Source: Chlorocebus sabaeus
Lineage: Eukaryota > Chordata > Mammalia > Primates > Cercopithecidae
Reading direction: 5' to 3'
NCBI RefSeq assembly: GCF_047675955.1
Contig: NC_132915.1
Span: 48,064,026 to 48,128,025 of the forward strand
DNA length: 64,000 bases
The translations under genes were made by a program, and so were the position numbers. A model generated the notes under the pieces. It saw only the letters and a program-made list of their open reading frames with translations. It was not told the DNA's origin and searched no databases. Every line of letters begins with the position of its first letter. Positions within the stretch are counted from its first letter, which is position 1. This document shows positions 24,763 to 36,190 of the stretch, in pieces.

Positions 24763-25778
24763 TTACATTTTGGCATGTTTTTGCAGTGGCTGGTACCTGT
24801 TGTTCCTTTCCATGTTTAGTTCTTCCTTCAGGATCTCTTGTAGGGCAGGCCTAGTGGTGACAAAATCTCTAAGCATTTGCTTGTCTGTAAAGGATTTGAT
24901 TTCTCCTTCACTTATGAAACTTAGTTTGGCTGGATATGAAATTCTGGGTTGAAAATTCTTTTCTTTAAGAGTGTTGAATATTGGCCCCTACTCTCTTCTG
25001 GCTTGGAGAGTTTCTGCTGAGAGATCTGCTGTTAGTCTGATGGGCTTCCCTTTGTGGGTAACCCCACCTTTCTCTCTGGCTTCCCTTAACATTTTTTCCT
25101 TCATTTCAACTTTGGTGAATCTGACAATTATGTGTCTTGTAGTTGCTCTTCTTGAGGAGTATCTTTGTGGCATTCTCTGTATTTCCTGAATTTGAATGTT
25201 GGCCAGCCTTGCTTGGTTGGGGAAGTTCTCCTGGATAATGTCCTGCAGCGTGTTTTCCAACTTAGTTCCATTCTCCACATTACTTTCAGGTACACCAGTC
25301 AGACGTAGATTTGGTCTTTTCACATAGTCCTTTATTTCGTGGACCTTTGTTCATTTCTTTTTACTCTTTTTTCTCTAAACTTCTCCTCTCGCTTCATTTC
25401 ATTCATTGGATCTTCAATCAGTGATACCCTTTCTTCCAGCTGATCGAGTCAGTTACTGAAGCTTGTGCATTTGTCACATAGTTCTCATGTCATGGTTTTC
25501 ATCTTTATCAGGTCGTTTAAGGACTTCTCTGCATTGGTTATTCTAATTAGCCCTTCGTCAAATCTTTTTTCAATGTTTTTAGTCTCTTTGCGCTGGGTTC
25601 GTAATTCCTCCTTTAGCTCTGAGAAGTTTGATTGACTGAAGGCTTCTTCTCTCAACTCGTCAAAGTCATTCTCCATCCAGCTTTGTTCTGTTGCTGGCGA
25701 GGAGCTGCATTCCTTTGGAGGGAGAGAGGTGCTCTGATTTTTAGAATTTCCAGCTTTTCTGTACTGCTTTTTCCCCAT
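24763..25778 (-). pseudogene. L1 ORF1 pseudogene (RNA-binding chaperone)
   Basis: The start (MGKKQ, complement of 25776-25778) and the stop (complement of 24763-24765) are both recognisable and span about 338 codons, the usual L1 ORF1 length. Open pieces lie at 25778-25485 (N-terminal and coiled-coil part) and 25323-24988 (RRM and C-terminal part, including the conserved RRATxRHIIVRF region with Thr in place of Pro after the second Thr). Frameshift and stop changes between them destroy the frame. The region between ORF1 and ORF2 is about 63 bp, as expected. Confidence 0.92.
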
Positions 25779-25789
25779 CTTTGTGGTTT

Positions 25790-26760
25790 TATCTACCTTT
25801 GGTCTTTGATGATGGTGACATACAGATGGGGTTTTGGTATGGATGTCCTTTCTGTTTGTTAGTTTTCCTTCTAACAGTCAGGACCCTCAGCTGCGGGTCT
25901 ATTGGAGTTTGCTTGAGGTCCACTCCAGACCCTGTTTGCCTGGGTATCAGCAGTGGAGGCTGCACAAGAGTGAATATTGCTGAACAGAAAATGTTGCTGT
26001 CTGATCGTTACTCTGGAAGCTTCATCTCAGAGGTGTACCCAGCCGTGTGAGGTGTGAGGTGTCAGTCTCCCCCTAGTTGGGGATGTCTCCCAGTTAGGCT
26101 ACTTGGGGCTCAGGGACCCACTTGAGCAGTGTGTCCATTCTCAGATCTCAAACTCCGTGCTGGGAAAACCACTACTCTCTTCAAAGCTGTCAGACAGGGG
26201 CATTTACATCTGCAGAGGTTTCTGCTGCCTTTTGTTTGGCAGGCCTCCTTTAGCTGCAGTGGGCTCCACCCAGTTCGAGTTTCCTAGCTGCTTTGTTTAC
26301 CTACTAAAGCCTCAGTAATGGCAAGTGCCCCTCCCCCAGCCTCGCTGCCACCTTGCAGTTAGATCTCAGACTGCTGTGCTAGCAATGAGGGAGGCTCCGT
26401 GGGTTGGAACCCTCTGAGCCAGGTGCGGGATATAATCTCCTGATTGCTAAGACCCTTGGTAAAGCACAGTATTAGGGTGGGAGTGACCCAATTTTCCAGG
26501 TATTGTGTGTCACGGTTTACCTTGGCTAGGAAAGGGAATTCCCTTCCCCCTTGCACTTCCCAGGTGAGGTGATGCCTCGCCCTGCTTCGGCTCTCGCTCA
26601 TTGGGCTGCACCCACTGTCCTGCACCCACCGTCCAACACGCCCCAGTGAGATGAACCCGGTACCTCAGTTGGAAATGCAGAAACCACCCATCTGTGTCGC
26701 TTACGCTGGGAGCTGGAGGCTGGAGCTGTTCCTATTCGGCCATCTTGGTGCAGATCTTGC
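25790..26760 (+). promoter_or_regulatory. L1 5' UTR, with antisense-promoter region directed along ADAMTSL1
   Basis: The roughly 970-bp 5' UTR of the minus-strand L1 is nearly complete. In primate L1s this region carries a sense RNA polymerase II promoter (here leftward) and an antisense promoter (here rightward, the direction of ADAMTSL1 transcription). Recognisable blocks include 'gtgagatgaacccggtacc' near 26645-26665 and 'gggctccacccagttcgag' near 26260-26280. Activity in this old copy is not shown by sequence and may be lost. Confidence 0.55.
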
Positions 26761-28065
26761 TATTCCATTGTAGTTTTGATTTGCATTTCTCTGATGATCA
26801 GTGATGTTGAGCACCTTTTCATATGCCTGTTTGCCATTGTGTCTTCTTTTGAGAGATGTCTAGTCAGACTTTTGCCCATCTTTTGATTGAATTATTAGAT
26901 TTTTTCCTACAGAGTTGTTTGAGCTCATTATATATTCTGGTTATTACTCCCTTGTCAGGGTAGTTTGCAAATAATTACTCCCATTCTGTGGGTTGTCACT
27001 TCACTTTGTTGACTGTTTTCTTTGCTGTGCAGAAGCTTTTTAACCTGTGATCCCATTTGTTTATGTTTGCCTGTGCTTGAGGGGTATTGCTCAAGAAATT
27101 TTTGTCCAGACCAATGTCCTGGAGATTTCCCCCAATGTTTTCTTGTAGTAGCTTCTTTGTTTGAGGTCTTAGATTTAAGTCTGTAATTCATTTTATTTAA
27201 TTTTTGTATATGGCAAGAGATAGGGGTCTATTTTCATTCTTCTGCATAGAGATACCCAGTTTTCCAAGCACCATTCATTGAAGAAACTGTCTTTTCCCCA
27301 GTGTATGTTCTTGGAACCTTTGTTGAAAATGAGTTTACTGTAGCTCTATAGTTTTGTTTCTGGGTTCTCTATTCTATTCCATTGGTGTATATGTCTGTTT
27401 TTATGTCAGTACCATGCTATAGCTGATACTATTGCTCTGTAGCATCATTTGAAGTCAGATAATGTGATTCCTCCAGTTTTGTTTTTTTACTTAGGATAGC
27501 TTTGGTTATTCTGGATCTTTTGTGGTTCCATATAAATTTTAGGATTGTTTTTCTATTTCTGTGAAGAATTTTTTTGATATTTTGACAGGGATTGCACTGA
27601 ATCTGTAGATTGCCTTGGGTAGTAAGGATATTTTAACAATAGGAAACCTTCTAACCCATAAACATGGAATATTTTTCCATTTTTTGATGTCCTCTTCAAT
27701 TTATTTCATCAGTGTCTTATACTTTTCATTATAGAGATGTTTCACTGCTTTGGTTAATTCCTAGTTTTTAAATTTTATATGTGGATATTATAAATGGGAT
27801 TACTTTTTAAATTTCTTTTTCACATTGTTCACTGTTGAACATAAGAAATACTGATTTTTGTATGTTGATTTTGTACCTTGCAGATTTACTGAATTTAAAT
27901 TTATCAGTTCTAATAGTTTTCTTGTGGAATCTTTAGGTTTTTCCAAATATAAGATCCTATCATCTGCAAACAAGGATAATTTGACTTCTTCCTTTCCAAT
28001 CTGGATGCCATTTATATCCTTCTCTTGTCTTATTGCTCTAGCTAGGACAAGAAGTGGCTTTTGAA
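26761..28065 (-). mobile_element. Older L1, 5'-truncated remainder, antisense
   Basis: It resumes the older L1 exactly where the left part stopped ('ccattgtagttttgatttgc'), continues through antisense ORF2 sequence ('ttgctgtgcagaagctttttaac', 'ctgcatagagatacccagtt', 'tcatctgcaaacaaggataattt') and ends near 28065 inside the reverse-transcriptase region. With 19740-20669 it makes a copy of about 2.2 kb interrupted by the younger L1. Confidence 0.88.
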
Positions 28066-29399
28066 CTGGACCTTCAAGCACATCTTGGAAGTCTCTGGAT
28101 GAACAAAGAGTTGGCAGACATTGCTCATGGACTGAATGACATGATCAAAGGCCAGAGCAGACAAGGTTGTCTGTGTGCCCAGGAAAAGGCAAATTGTCCA
28201 CTGTAGCTAAAGCATGGGCACATGGCAGTATGTCAAGGAATGGGCTGGAAAGGTCCATGCAGATCAAAGTGAAGGGCATTGTCAGGAGTCTAGATTTTAT
28301 CTTCTTACCATTGATAATATCCTAAAAGCTTTATGTATACATCAAAATTTTAAATGACAATTTTTAGAAACTTTTCTTGCAGCTGTTTTATCATCATGCT
28401 GTTACAGACCTATATACTGTTGGAGGTCTGTGCCTTAAATCAAGTCCTATCTGCAAACTGATAACCCAGTTGTGTTATTTTCAATGAGTGATCACTCTAT
28501 AGTACAGTTTTATTACATCTATACCCTTGAAATAAGACAAATTATTTTCATTATCTACTTCCTCAATTTGAAAGAGAGAAAAAAAGTAACCTACATTGTT
28601 CTTTATTGCCAAATTCACTAAGAAACTCTAACTGAACAGCTTGAATCTGAGAACTGTTCTTATTTAACTACTTGTTTATTTTGGAGCATTTATTCAAATT
28701 GAACAGAAGCCTGTGTGCCTCATAAAATATTTAGAAAAAGAAAACTTCAGCCACTACTCATTGAGGAGATCCATACTCCTACAAATTCAACATCACTAGT
28801 GGAGTACCTAAAATGTCAATCACTGGGTAACAGAAACTTTGGGAGCATGTTCTTTATGTCTGAAGGACTCAATAGGACCCATGAGGAATCTGAGTGTGAA
28901 TTATAATCAAAGGATTAAATGAAAAGTGGCTTGATGTCATTTTGAGGTTTAGGAGATAATAGTTTTATGAACCAGCCATTATTTCTCTCAGAGAAAAAAA
29001 ATACACTGCATTTTCAACAGTGTAAATATTTATGGATCATATCAAAACATCATATACTCCCAGAACTTATTGTAAAATGTCACTCCACTGTTCAGCTCAT
29101 ACCCTGACCACTTCTTTACTGGGAAACAAACAAATCATTAATTTTAAAAGAAGGAAAAGGAGAGAGCATGTGTAGGAAAGAAAACTAGAGGTGGATTCAG
29201 TCAATCCTAATTTTTTTTAAAAGATGTAATGATATACTGGGGAGAAGTTTTAAATGAAATTCTCAAACACTTAATATATGCAACAACAGAAGCAACATGT
29301 CTTCCTTCATAGAGCTAATGGTCTAAATGGGTAATAATTTCTGAAAATATGAGAGCTATTTTCAAAAATAAAATGAGGTAATGGTGATAGAGACCCCTT

Positions 29400-29970
29400 T
29401 GACTACTCTAGGTAGGAAGGTTAGGGATGACCTCTCCACACAGCTGAGAATGGAATTGAACCTGGATTATTCAAGAGACTCAGCCACATGAAGATCTAAG
29501 AGAAGAATGGTGCAGGTAGAAAGAAGAGCAAATGGAAAGGCCCTGTGGGAGAAACAAGCTTGACATATTTGAGGAACAAAACAACAAAAAACAAGTCCAG
29601 CTGGAGTATACAGGGAAAGTGGGGAGTCGTAAAAGATAAGATTACAGAGGTGTACGACGCTTCTCTTGCTCTGCTGTACATTCACCTACCCAGAACCACA
29701 CTTGGTTCATCATTGACATTTAATAAATTTATGTGGAATGAACTAATAAAGTTGGAAGGATTTAAGTTAGACAATGTCTAAGTTCCACCAGGGCAGGAAC
29801 CAGAATCTGTAGCGGTTTGCAGGGCAGGGTTAGAGGAGTATAGATTTTATTCTTATTGCAAGGGAATGTCATTGGAGGGTTTTAAGCATGGAAATTGTGT
29901 GATCACATTTATGCTTTGAAAACATCACTCTTGCTACTGTGTGGAGAATAGAGTGTAGAGAAGACAATAT
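29400..29970 (+). repeat. Ancient interspersed repeat, class uncertain
   Basis: Phrases such as 'gagcaaatggaaaggccctgtggg', 'attggagggttttaagcatgg', 'gtgtgatcacatttatg' and 'cttgctactgtgtggagaatagagtg' belong to a common old mammalian repeat type. I cannot name the family with confidence. A stretch at about 29655-29810 interrupts it. Confidence 0.5.
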
Positions 29971-30054
29971 GGGGTTTCCAACAGGAGGGAGGAGCTCTTT
30001 TCAAATGATCACATTTGATTGTATCATCTATATCCTGCTAGAAACGCTATTTCT

Positions 30055-30430
30055 TAGTCCATTCTGGCTGTTAAAACAGAATACATAGACTGAGTAGCTT
30101 ATCAATGACAGAAATTTATTTCTCACAGTTCTGGAGGATAGAAAGTCCAAGGTCAGGGTGCTGGCAGATTCGGTGTCTAGTGAGAACGCTCTTTCTGGTT
30201 CATAGATGGTGCTCTGTGGCTGTGTCCTCACATGATGGAAGGGGCAAGGCAGCTCTCTGGAACCTCTTTTATAAGGATACTCATCCCATTCTTGAGGGTT
30301 CCACCCCCATGACCTAATCACCTCCCAAAAGTCCTCACCTCCTAATACTATCACCTTGAGAGTTAGGATTTCAGCGTATAAATTTAGGGGAGTGGCAGGG
30401 AGGACACAGACATTCAGACCAAAGCACCAG
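30055..30430 (-). repeat. MaLR-like LTR, antisense
   Basis: The order 'ttagtccattctggctgttaaaacagaatac' (diverged), 'agaaatttatttctcacagttctgg', 'ggtgctctgtggctgtgtcctcacatgatgg', 'acccccatgacctaatcacctccc' and 'gttaggatttcagcg' fits an antisense MaLR-type LTR. Exact subfamily not assigned. Confidence 0.65.
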
Positions 30431-32399
30431 TAAAAGGCAAGAGATGATGGATTATGGTATGCTGATTCGTTATGTATTTTAGAAGTATAGCTTATATGTT
30501 TTGTAAGTAAAACTGACCTTATTTGGCCATGAATTGGATGTCAGGGGAAGTGGGGTAAGAAAAAGGAAAAACTCAAGGGCCTAAGTTTTTGCCCTGGATG
30601 TGGCACAATTAAATGAATGGGGAAGACTGAGAGAGAAATAGGTTTGGGATGAGGTTGGAGGGGCAGTATTAAGAGTTCCATTTTAGGCATGTTTAAATCA
30701 AGATGCCTATTTGCATTTAAGTGGACATGTTGAGTAGGCCTAGGGGAGAGGTCAGAGCTTAAAATTAAAATTTTTGATTTATCAGCACAAACTTGTTTCT
30801 TTCCGACAATTGTGGTTTCAGAAAAATTACAATAAGTTCATGGAAGAATCTTAGTAATTCACAGAATGGAAAGTATTGTGGAGAATATAGTCCCCAAATT
30901 TGGCAAATCCTTCAGAGTCAGTAATCCACATGGTTAGTTGGCTACTTATAAAAAGAAAGAATGAACAAGAAAAGTTTGTAACTAATCTGATTATAGTATA
31001 ACTTGTTGGTTTGATGTAAGAATTTGACAGCAATAAGAGAAGGTTGAACCTTAAATCATGCAAAAGACTGTAAAACTAAATTTAAAACCTTAGTTATCCA
31101 TAGCAACAAGAAGATTATTCTAGATAAATGGAATTCTTAGCCACTAATTTAAATTTCTTCCAAGTACCAACTTCAATTCAATGCCACAGACATTTATTGA
31201 GAACATTCACAGGAGGCATTATTCTAGGCAGTGCGGGTACAACATTAGTTAAAGAAGGGAAATCCTTTAATGTCTTATTGAACCGCTGCCAAATGAGAGC
31301 TAAAATTAAAATTTGCTTCTTCAATACATGAAAAGCCCACAGAGTCACTGAAGTGAGCCACAAAGAAGACAAAGGTTTAGGCCAGTCACTTGAATCATTT
31401 GTTCTGAGACCATAGATTTTGTTCTTAATCAAGCCCAAAGGACACACTAGAAAAGCCTTTAGAAGGAGCTGGTAGGACTTGTGATGAGTAACAAGTGGTG
31501 TAGCTTAAACGTTGCCTTTCAGAAATCAGAGTTTAGGGAGAACTCCCTAAACTTTCCAGGGTCACCAGAATGTAGACGAACTACTTTAAATTCTGCTCCC
31601 CAACCTGAATTGTGGGCTGGCTCCTGCCTGTCAGGGATGGTCACAAGAGGGGAAGCTAAGAATTGAATGGCAAAGCCCAGTTGGGTGAAAGGGTAAGACC
31701 AGGCTCCTGGCAGGCTTGGTGCTGATCAGGCTGGGAGCCCTCCTCATGAAGAAACAGTCACACTACCCTCCTTTGGGTCTGCAAAGCACACAGGAGTTGT
31801 ACAACCACAGAGGAGGGAAGCTGAGTTTGGACTTGTTGTCCAGCTGTGTCCAGAGCATGGTGTCCAGTAGCTCAGTAAATGTCGCAATGAATGGCAATAA
31901 ACCAATTCTAGCCCCTGTGTGGCCTTCGTTGGGTTGTTTACCTCTCTGAGCCTCAGCTTTTTCTTTTTTTTTTTTCTTTTTTTCCTGTAAAGTGGAAATA
32001 AGACCTAGCTTATAGGGTCATTTCACATTTTTTGTTAGCCTTCAATGCTTCAATGGGTAGGTAGTTGATCCCAGCAATAAGAAAATATATCCTTTTTCCT
32101 AGGGGACTCAATATGGTTATTTTTCAAAATTTGACATGGAAAAAAAAAAGGTTGCTCACCGTTGGTTTGAATCATTTAAAAGACTCTAAGACTAAAAGAC
32201 TTAACTAGACAAAGTTGATTACTTTTCTAACATCATTATCCACTAGCTCTGTGACCTCAAGCCATTCACAACTGCAAACAAATGGCATGTTTGCTCAGGT
32301 GGGGTCCAAACAACCACTGGTCCTAACAGAGACCTCTCTGAGTCCCGGAGTTTCCTTTCCATGTTTATTACCACTGGGTATGGTGAGGGAACATTCATT

Positions 32400-32635
32400 T
32401 GGAGAAATGGTTCTCAGCCCTGGAGACACAAAAAAATTATCTGAGGAAAAATTACTTGGAAGAAGATTATACTATCTTCCTTAAAAACAAAACAAAACAA
32501 AAACTGGTACCTGGGACCCACCTCCCAGAATTTCTGATTTGTTGGGTCTGAAGTGAGGTCCAGGCATCGGTACTTTTAAAAAGGTCCCCAGGAGACCTTG
32601 ACGTGCATGCAGGGTTGAGAACACTGAGTAAGAAG
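32400..32635 (+). repeat. MER20-like hAT DNA transposon remnant
   Basis: It begins 'aatggttctcagccctgg', includes 'ggtacctgggacccacctcccagaatttctgattt', and ends 'gggttgagaacactg', matching the ends and centre of MER20. The middle carries an (AAAAC)n stretch. Non-coding. Confidence 0.7.
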
Positions 32636-34115
32636 GTGAAAACCGGGCTGCAGCAATGTTCTGACTGTACCGAAGGACACTGGTGTCACCATCATAACCC
32701 TGACTGCCAGCAAAAACCCCCATAGCCATTCTGAGTACAACTTACTAAGCAAAGATCACCATGAGTTCTGAGAGGGGCACTCCTCCAGCAGAGCAAGTCC
32801 TTCAGCACAAACTCTCAGGCTTTTTAAAACCAGGCTTGATCTCTCAGCAAGCCCAAAGGCAGCAAGCTAATGATGAGAGACTATTCTGGAAGAAATCAGC
32901 AGGTTCCCTAAAATTTTACAATAAAATATCCCCACCACAGAGTAGTCGTGGGTTGAACACTTAGCTAGGGTTATGTCTGAGTGAAAGTGATAGAAAACCC
33001 AAAATAACATTGGCTTTAAAAAGAAAAGTCTTCCTCTCTCACTTAAACACAGACAGTCCAGAACGGGTATGGTGGTTTCACAGTCAGGAAGCCAGGCTTC
33101 CAACTTTTTGTTTATGACAGCCCAAGATGGAAGCTTACATTTCAGACATCACGTTCACATTGCAGCCAGCAGGGAGGAGAAAGGGAAGAGATGCCAGACC
33201 CTCTTTTTGGGCACTTCCCTGAAAGCACATGCAACCCTTCCGTTTATATCCCATTGGCCAGCATTAAGTCAAATGGCTGTATCTATCTTCAAGGGAGATT
33301 GGCAAATATAGTCTTTATGCTGAAAGGTCATATGCCCAGTGAAAAGCTGGGGACTCCTTTACTCTGTAAAGGGACACATATTTGAAAATAGCCAACGGTC
33401 TGTGCTTCAGGGGGCCTCCCTCCCACTTCATGCCCCTGGATCATAACTATTCAGTTACATGTAAACAATGTTTTATTGGGGTTCCTCTGAAAACCACTGA
33501 CATGAGGCCATTTGTCTTGCATTCTAAATTTCAGTGGCTCAGGCTTCCACTGCCCTAAGAAATCATCAATCCTGCATGAAGAATATTCCAGGGGGGTTCT
33601 TAAGAAAACCAGACCCTAAATCTAATGCCCATTCAGTGTGGTAGAGTGCCTTCACTTAGAGAAAGGGCTGTCTTTTCTGCAAATTAATTTCTCTAAATTT
33701 ATATTGATGGCAGGCGCTCTCTCCTGTTCATTCTGGAAGCAACACAGATTATTTTCCCTGGATCGTAAATATGCTGAACACTCTATTATACTAACCTTTT
33801 AAACCAGTTGTCTTGGATGGGGCTGCAAATCATAGTTCAGGAGCAACTTTCTAAGATTTAAAGGCCCCAGAAATTCCTGGATGCTCTAGTTAAATACCTG
33901 GGATTAAGTGGAGAGGGTAGATCTTGCTACAAAATTCATCTCAAAGAGAAGAAACCAAATCCTTTGGGTTGATTCCTGGTTTTTCTTCTTTTTCTGGGTT
34001 GTTTTTTTTTTTTTTCTTCCTTTACTCTGCCAAACTAAGCTGAGAATTAGCAGTCAGACAGACTGCCTTCCCATATTGGGTCTACTTTTTCTTCCTTCCT
34101 TCTTTCCTTCCCCAG

Positions 34116-34295
34116 TGTTCCAGAACGTGTGGTGGGGGTGTTCAGAAACGCGAGGTTCTTTGCAAGCAGCGCATGGCTGATGGCAGCTTCCTGGAGCTTC
34201 CTGAGACCTTCTGTTCAGCTTCAAAACCAGCCTCCCAGCAAGCATGCAAGAAAGATGACTGTCCCAGCGAGTGGCTTCTCTCAGACTGGACAGAG
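34116..34295 (+). CDS. ADAMTSL1: ADAMTSL1 coding exon B: TSP1 repeat
   Basis: The exon is 180 bp, 60 codons, phase 0 at both ends, with acceptor ttccccag and donor gtatgt. It starts exactly at the first cysteine of a TSP1 repeat and ends just before the first cysteine of the next. Cysteines are at residues 1, 5, 16, 33, 44 and 49; CSRTCGGG fits the O-fucose motif (Thr4). The tail PSEWLLSDWTE supplies the tryptophan strand of the next repeat. Residue 40 is Ser (TCC, 34233-34235), whereas I recall Cys in human, which would be a seventh cysteine; this needs an alignment. Symmetric phase means skipping the exon would keep the frame. Confidence 0.96.
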
Positions 34296-35532
34296 GTATG
34301 TATGTTCCTCAGGAGAGAATAAGAGAGACCCAAGTTGGAAAAGAAGGCACCCCAGACATATACATAGAAAAGGCAAGAAGAGAACAAAACAATCTTCCTA
34401 ATACTATGGAATAGTATTTTTTTAAAACCATATATACCATAGTGTGTAACTAGCTTTTAACGAGACTGCAGGGACCTAAGTTACACAGCCAGCCCTGACC
34501 CAGTGATCGGAAGTTTGGAATTGTAAATGGGCTCCTCATGGAGCAAAACCAGACCTCACTGGTGTGGTTTTGGCCCAGGATTCTTTTCCACACACTGGGT
34601 TCTTCTCCTATCTCCACACAACACCCCCTCCTCCTGACCTCCCTGTACCTCTTACTCCCAGATGTTTCTAGTCTCTATTTAGGAAGGGCAAAGCCTCTCT
34701 AGCAAGTCTCTTCCAAGTTACTGGACAATAAAGGACATGATTTATTAGGAAAAGACGGCCAAGGAAATCCTGCCTGTTTACTGTTAGTTTCCTGGCTCTA
34801 AAAATCTTCAACAGCTTCCCAGCAAGAGAATTTGATTTCCCTTGTAGTCCTGCACTTTGGGAAGTGATTGCTTCAGCATTCACCATTCCTGACTTTATCT
34901 CCTAAGTTAGAGACATACCTCTGACTAACCTATCTTTCTAAATAATGCCTCTTCCAATTCTAGTGTATGATAATTCATTTACACCTAGCTTCAAGTCCTT
35001 TGTTTTTAGCTGCTACCACTTCTTTGAGTTGCCTTCGACTTCTCCAGCTCCATAGGCCTGTGTGTCTTCCATGGAGAAGTTCCCCCAAAATTGTTGCCTC
35101 ACAAGATTTAGCCAAGAACAGAATCACTAGACGCGAAGTGAAAATTTCTGTGAAGCCAGATTCAAGACCTTCCTTTTTCTAGCATATAAGCATTTGAATT
35201 TGCCTTCCTAACCCCACTGTCTTTTTTTTTTGTATAGTATACAACTCACAGGAGGGAGCTGCTGCTGCTTGAAATACCTCACACAGATACGTGCTTACAG
35301 AGGGCAAAGCGGCCTGTGAAAATTCAGATCCAGCTCTCTCAACTTAGGTTCTTAGAATTCTTGCCCATATCTTATCAATCCACACAGAATTCCATGACAT
35401 GGTGCCTGCTAAGTGCATTGCAATTAAGAGTTAACTTACATTACCACAGGTTTTATAATTTGGCAGTAAAATTGCTTCTTGTGGTATCTGACACCAAATG
35501 TCTCAGAACATTTGGGGAATTTTTTCTCATGC

Positions 35533-35561
35533 TTTAGAAAGAAATTCGATTTCTTTCTAAA
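35533..35561. repeat. 29-nt perfect hairpin, 13-bp arms
   Basis: TTTAGAAAGAAAT (35533-35545) and ATTTCTTTCTAAA (35549-35561) are exact reverse complements around the loop TCG. It does not look like part of a known repeat and is not followed by a T run typical of a processed terminator. Confidence 0.9.
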
Positions 35562-35984
35562 TTTGATTTCAAGATAAAAGTGAGTAAAATGAGCATGTGT
35601 ACATTTGCGTGTGTATGTGCACGTTAGTGACGATTTTTCCTTGGGAATGTTGATTTGGGGTATGGCATTTGAAGAACACAGACGTATTTGCCAAGTGGCT
35701 GTAGATGAAAACATTCTATCAGTGGAGTATTATAAAAGGAATTGCTCCCCTAAATCTATCAGGTGATAGTCTGCCATGAGTGGGCTGCTGAGGAAGGGAC
35801 TTGTGTGTGTTATAATTGTCTTCCTGTGTTCCTGGAGTTTGTGGTCTCTGAAGCATATGAGACACAGAAGATTCAGAAAAAGTTCTTTTCTGACTGCAGA
35901 TTTGAGAGGGACCCTTGAGATTTTTGGACTGAGAAAAAGGTCCCATTGATACCATTAAGTACAGTAGGCCTTCAGAACAGTATC

Positions 35985-36190
35985 ATGTGTTGTTAAGAGT
36001 TCAGACTCAAAGACAGGCAAACCTAGGTTCAAATCCTGACTCTGCCACTTACTGGCTGTATAACCTTGGGCTAATTATTTAACCTTTTTGGCTTTAGGTT
36101 GCTTATCTGTATAATAGAAATATAATAGTATCCATCATGTAGGTGGGAGGCTGAAATTAAATATAATTTAATATATATTGCATGTAAAAT
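35985..36190 (+). repeat. MIR SINE
   Basis: Sense MIR core: 'gagttcagactcaaagacagg', 'ctaggttcaaatcctgactctg', 'ccacttactggctgtataacc' and 'ttatctgtataatagaaatataatag' in order. Confidence 0.85.

Larger units (their letters stand above)
20671..26760 (-). mobile_element. Full-length L1 (L1PA lineage), antisense to ADAMTSL1, inserted in an older L1
   Basis: About 6.09 kb long, this element keeps the 3' end (T run 20671-20677 as A tail, then 'actttaagttctagggtata'), both ORFs in broken form, and the 5' end with the antisense of GATGGCCGAATAGGAACAGC near 26725-26745. Imperfect 13-bp direct repeats, TATCTCATTGTAG (20657-20669) and TATTCCATTGTAG (26761-26773), flank it with 11 of 13 matches. The divergent ORF1 amino-terminal half and many stops suggest an L1PA subfamily older than the young human elements. 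It cannot move by itself because both ORFs are disrupted. Confidence 0.95.
10965..34115 (+). other. ADAMTSL1: ADAMTSL1 intron A-B, 23 kb, repeat-rich
   Basis: This intron has a GT donor (gtgagt) and an acceptor with a long pyrimidine tract (TTCCTTCCTTCTTTCC) ending cag. It holds a MER5A, MIR pieces, a 5'-truncated Alu with a microsatellite, an L2, nested L1 elements of about 8.3 kb in all, MaLR-like LTRs and a MER20-like piece, all listed separately. I see nothing definable in 13720-14690, 16230-17090, 18500-19730, 28070-29400, 30440-32400 and 32640-34090 beyond AT-rich sequence and small ORFs without domains. Confidence 0.85.

Noticed and set aside
26103..26318. 71-codon plus-strand frame in the antisense L1 5' UTR, similar in length to primate L1 ORF0
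   Set aside because: It begins with TTG rather than ATG, and its place in the 5' UTR does not agree with where I expect ORF0; not supported without alignment.
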